Shown here one piece after another: positions 4,788 to 5,493 of a DNA stretch of 5,493 bases. The translations under genes were made by a program, and so were the position numbers. Source of the stretch: Planctomycetota bacterium. Its GTDB lineage: Bacteria; Planctomycetota; Planctomycetia; Isosphaerales; Isosphaeraceae. A model generated the notes under the pieces. It saw only the letters and a program-made list of their open reading frames with translations. It did not search any database and had not been told where the DNA came from. The stretch is from NCBI GenBank assembly GCA_021807585.1, contig JAKBCQ010000243.1:1-5493 (forward strand). Direction: 5' to 3'. Numbering within the stretch: position 1 is the first letter of the stretch; each line of letters starts with the position of its first letter.

Positions 4788-5493
4788 ATGCCAACGATTA
4801 GGATCCGACGCGATCCGCGTTTCTTGACGGCCGCCGTCGTTTCGGCTTCGCTCGCGGCGACGGGATGCACGTCGCGAAAGGCCGACGCCGAGCGGACGTC
4901 TCCGCCGACGGTCGTCTCGGTCTTCGAGACGCGACGAATGAACGTACCCATCGTCGCCGATACGAACGGGACGACGCGCGCCCTTGATGAAGTATCGATC
5001 CGGGCGCGGGTTCGCGGGTTCCTCAAAGAACGGCATTTCACCGAGGGAAGCGACGTCAAAGCGGGGACGCTGCTGTTCGTCATCGAAGAAGATAAATATC
5101 GAGCACAAGTTGATTCGGCCAAGGCCAAACTCGCCGAGGCCGAGGCGTCGCTGGCGAAGGCGAAACAATCGAAAGCGCGCGAGATCGCGACGGCGAAATT
5201 GATGCTCGATCAGGCGCTTTCCACGCTTGCGCAGATCGAGGAGAGGCGACAAAAAGTGCTCGATCAACGCCGCGCCACGTCGCGCGAAGATCTCGATCGC
5301 GCCGTCGCCGACCGCCAAAAGAACGAGGCTCAGGTCGAGTCCGATCGCGCGAACCTCGATCAAACCAAAGCAGACTATGATGTGAACATTCTAGCCGCTG
5401 ATGCCGAGGTCGCCGCGATGCGGGCGGAGTTGCGCTCGGCCGAGATCGACCTCGGCTACTGTCGAGTCTTCGCGCCGATCGAAGGTCGCATCG
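4788..5493 (+). CDS. RND efflux periplasmic adaptor lipoprotein, HlyD/AcrA type (3' end cut)
   Basis: Adaptors of this family link an inner-membrane RND pump to an outer-membrane channel so that drugs, metals or other toxic compounds are expelled from the cell. The visible 235 codons begin with a basic N-terminus, a hydrophobic segment (about 12-26) and a lipobox-like AATGC with C27, predicting a lipid-anchored periplasmic protein. Next come the first half of the barrel-sandwich (lipoyl-like) domain, GTTRALDEVSIRARVRGFLK (61-80) with TEGSDVKAGTLLFVIEED (85-102), then a long Ala/Lys/Glu/Gln-rich coiled-coil hairpin (about 105-215). The sequence then returns to the lipoyl domain at DLGYCRVFAPIEGRI (221-235), matching the family's LxYxxIxAPxxG signature. 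AAGGA 10 nt before the ATG supports the start. The beta-barrel half lies beyond the window, as presumably does the RND pump gene that usually follows. The substrate cannot be told from this part. A non-RND HlyD-type role (ABC or MFS) is possible but less likely. Confidence 0.93.
   Translation, partial: MPTIRIRRDPRFLTAAVVSASLAATGCTSRKADAERTSPPTVVSVFETRRMNVPIVADTNGTTRALDEVSIRARVRGFLKERHFTEGSDVKAGTLLFVIEEDKYRAQVDSAKAKLAEAEASLAKAKQSKAREIATAKLMLDQALSTLAQIEERRQKVLDQRRATSREDLDRAVADRQKNEAQVESDRANLDQTKADYDVNILAADAEVAAMRAELRSAEIDLGYCRVFAPIEGRI

Noticed and set aside
4913..4931. 7-bp inverted repeat CGTCTCG/CGAGACG in the adaptor gene
   Set aside because: It is a short stem in GC-rich coding sequence with no T-run and no positional logic; chance is sufficient.
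4589..5363. Two long minus-strand open frames (179 and 199 codons) opposite the adaptor gene
   Set aside because: The plus strand here encodes a lipoprotein signal, lipoyl-domain motifs and a coiled coil typical of AcrA-like adaptors. The minus frames show no family features.
1..5493. CRISPR array, tRNA/rRNA, insertion sequence or phage genes
   Set aside because: No spaced direct repeats, tRNA-like cloverleaf, transposase or phage protein motif was seen on either strand.

Overview
The window holds four protein-coding genes from a GC-rich bacterium. Two are on the minus strand (left half) and two on the plus strand (right half), divergent around position 2930-3250. From left to right: (1) most of mutS, the DNA mismatch-recognition ATPase, on the minus strand. 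It starts at 2478 and runs off the left edge before its stop codon. (2) A small single-domain STAS protein of the anti-sigma-factor-antagonist type, minus strand, 2567-2926. (3) A cyanophycinase-family (peptidase S51) protein with an N-terminal membrane anchor or signal, plus strand, 3250-4410. (4) The first 235 codons of a lipoprotein periplasmic adaptor (HlyD/AcrA-type membrane fusion protein) of an RND efflux pump, plus strand from 4788, cut by the right edge.

Organism: the lipidated adaptor with an AcrA-like layout implies a cell with an outer membrane. The STAS protein variant and the exported cyanophycinase, in a GC-rich genome full of TCG/CGA/GATC words, fit a planctomycete best. That is inference from general familiarity with such proteins; no rRNA or other phylogenetic marker was compared.

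Layout: the STAS gene has a good Shine-Dalgarno sequence and a strong Rho-independent terminator (2496-2537). The terminator's U-tract ends only 17 nt before the mutS ATG, so mutS is closely spaced to the STAS gene but apparently separated from it transcriptionally. The 323-bp divergent gap (2927-3249) carries candidate promoters and a perfect 9-bp inverted repeat in the cyanophycinase leader. The 377-bp gap after cyanophycinase (4411-4787) holds an AT-rich island with a tandem TCGATATA repeat, a probable plus-strand terminator and no convincing gene.

The four genes do not form one pathway: DNA repair, a partner-switch regulator, nitrogen-polymer or peptide hydrolysis, and efflux. No novel multi-gene system is evident. 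The most unexpected signal is a perfect 13-bp inverted repeat with a 6-nt spacer (1038-1069) built entirely from AT-rich synonymous codons inside the invariant MutS core motif. Next is the terminator placed against the mutS start.
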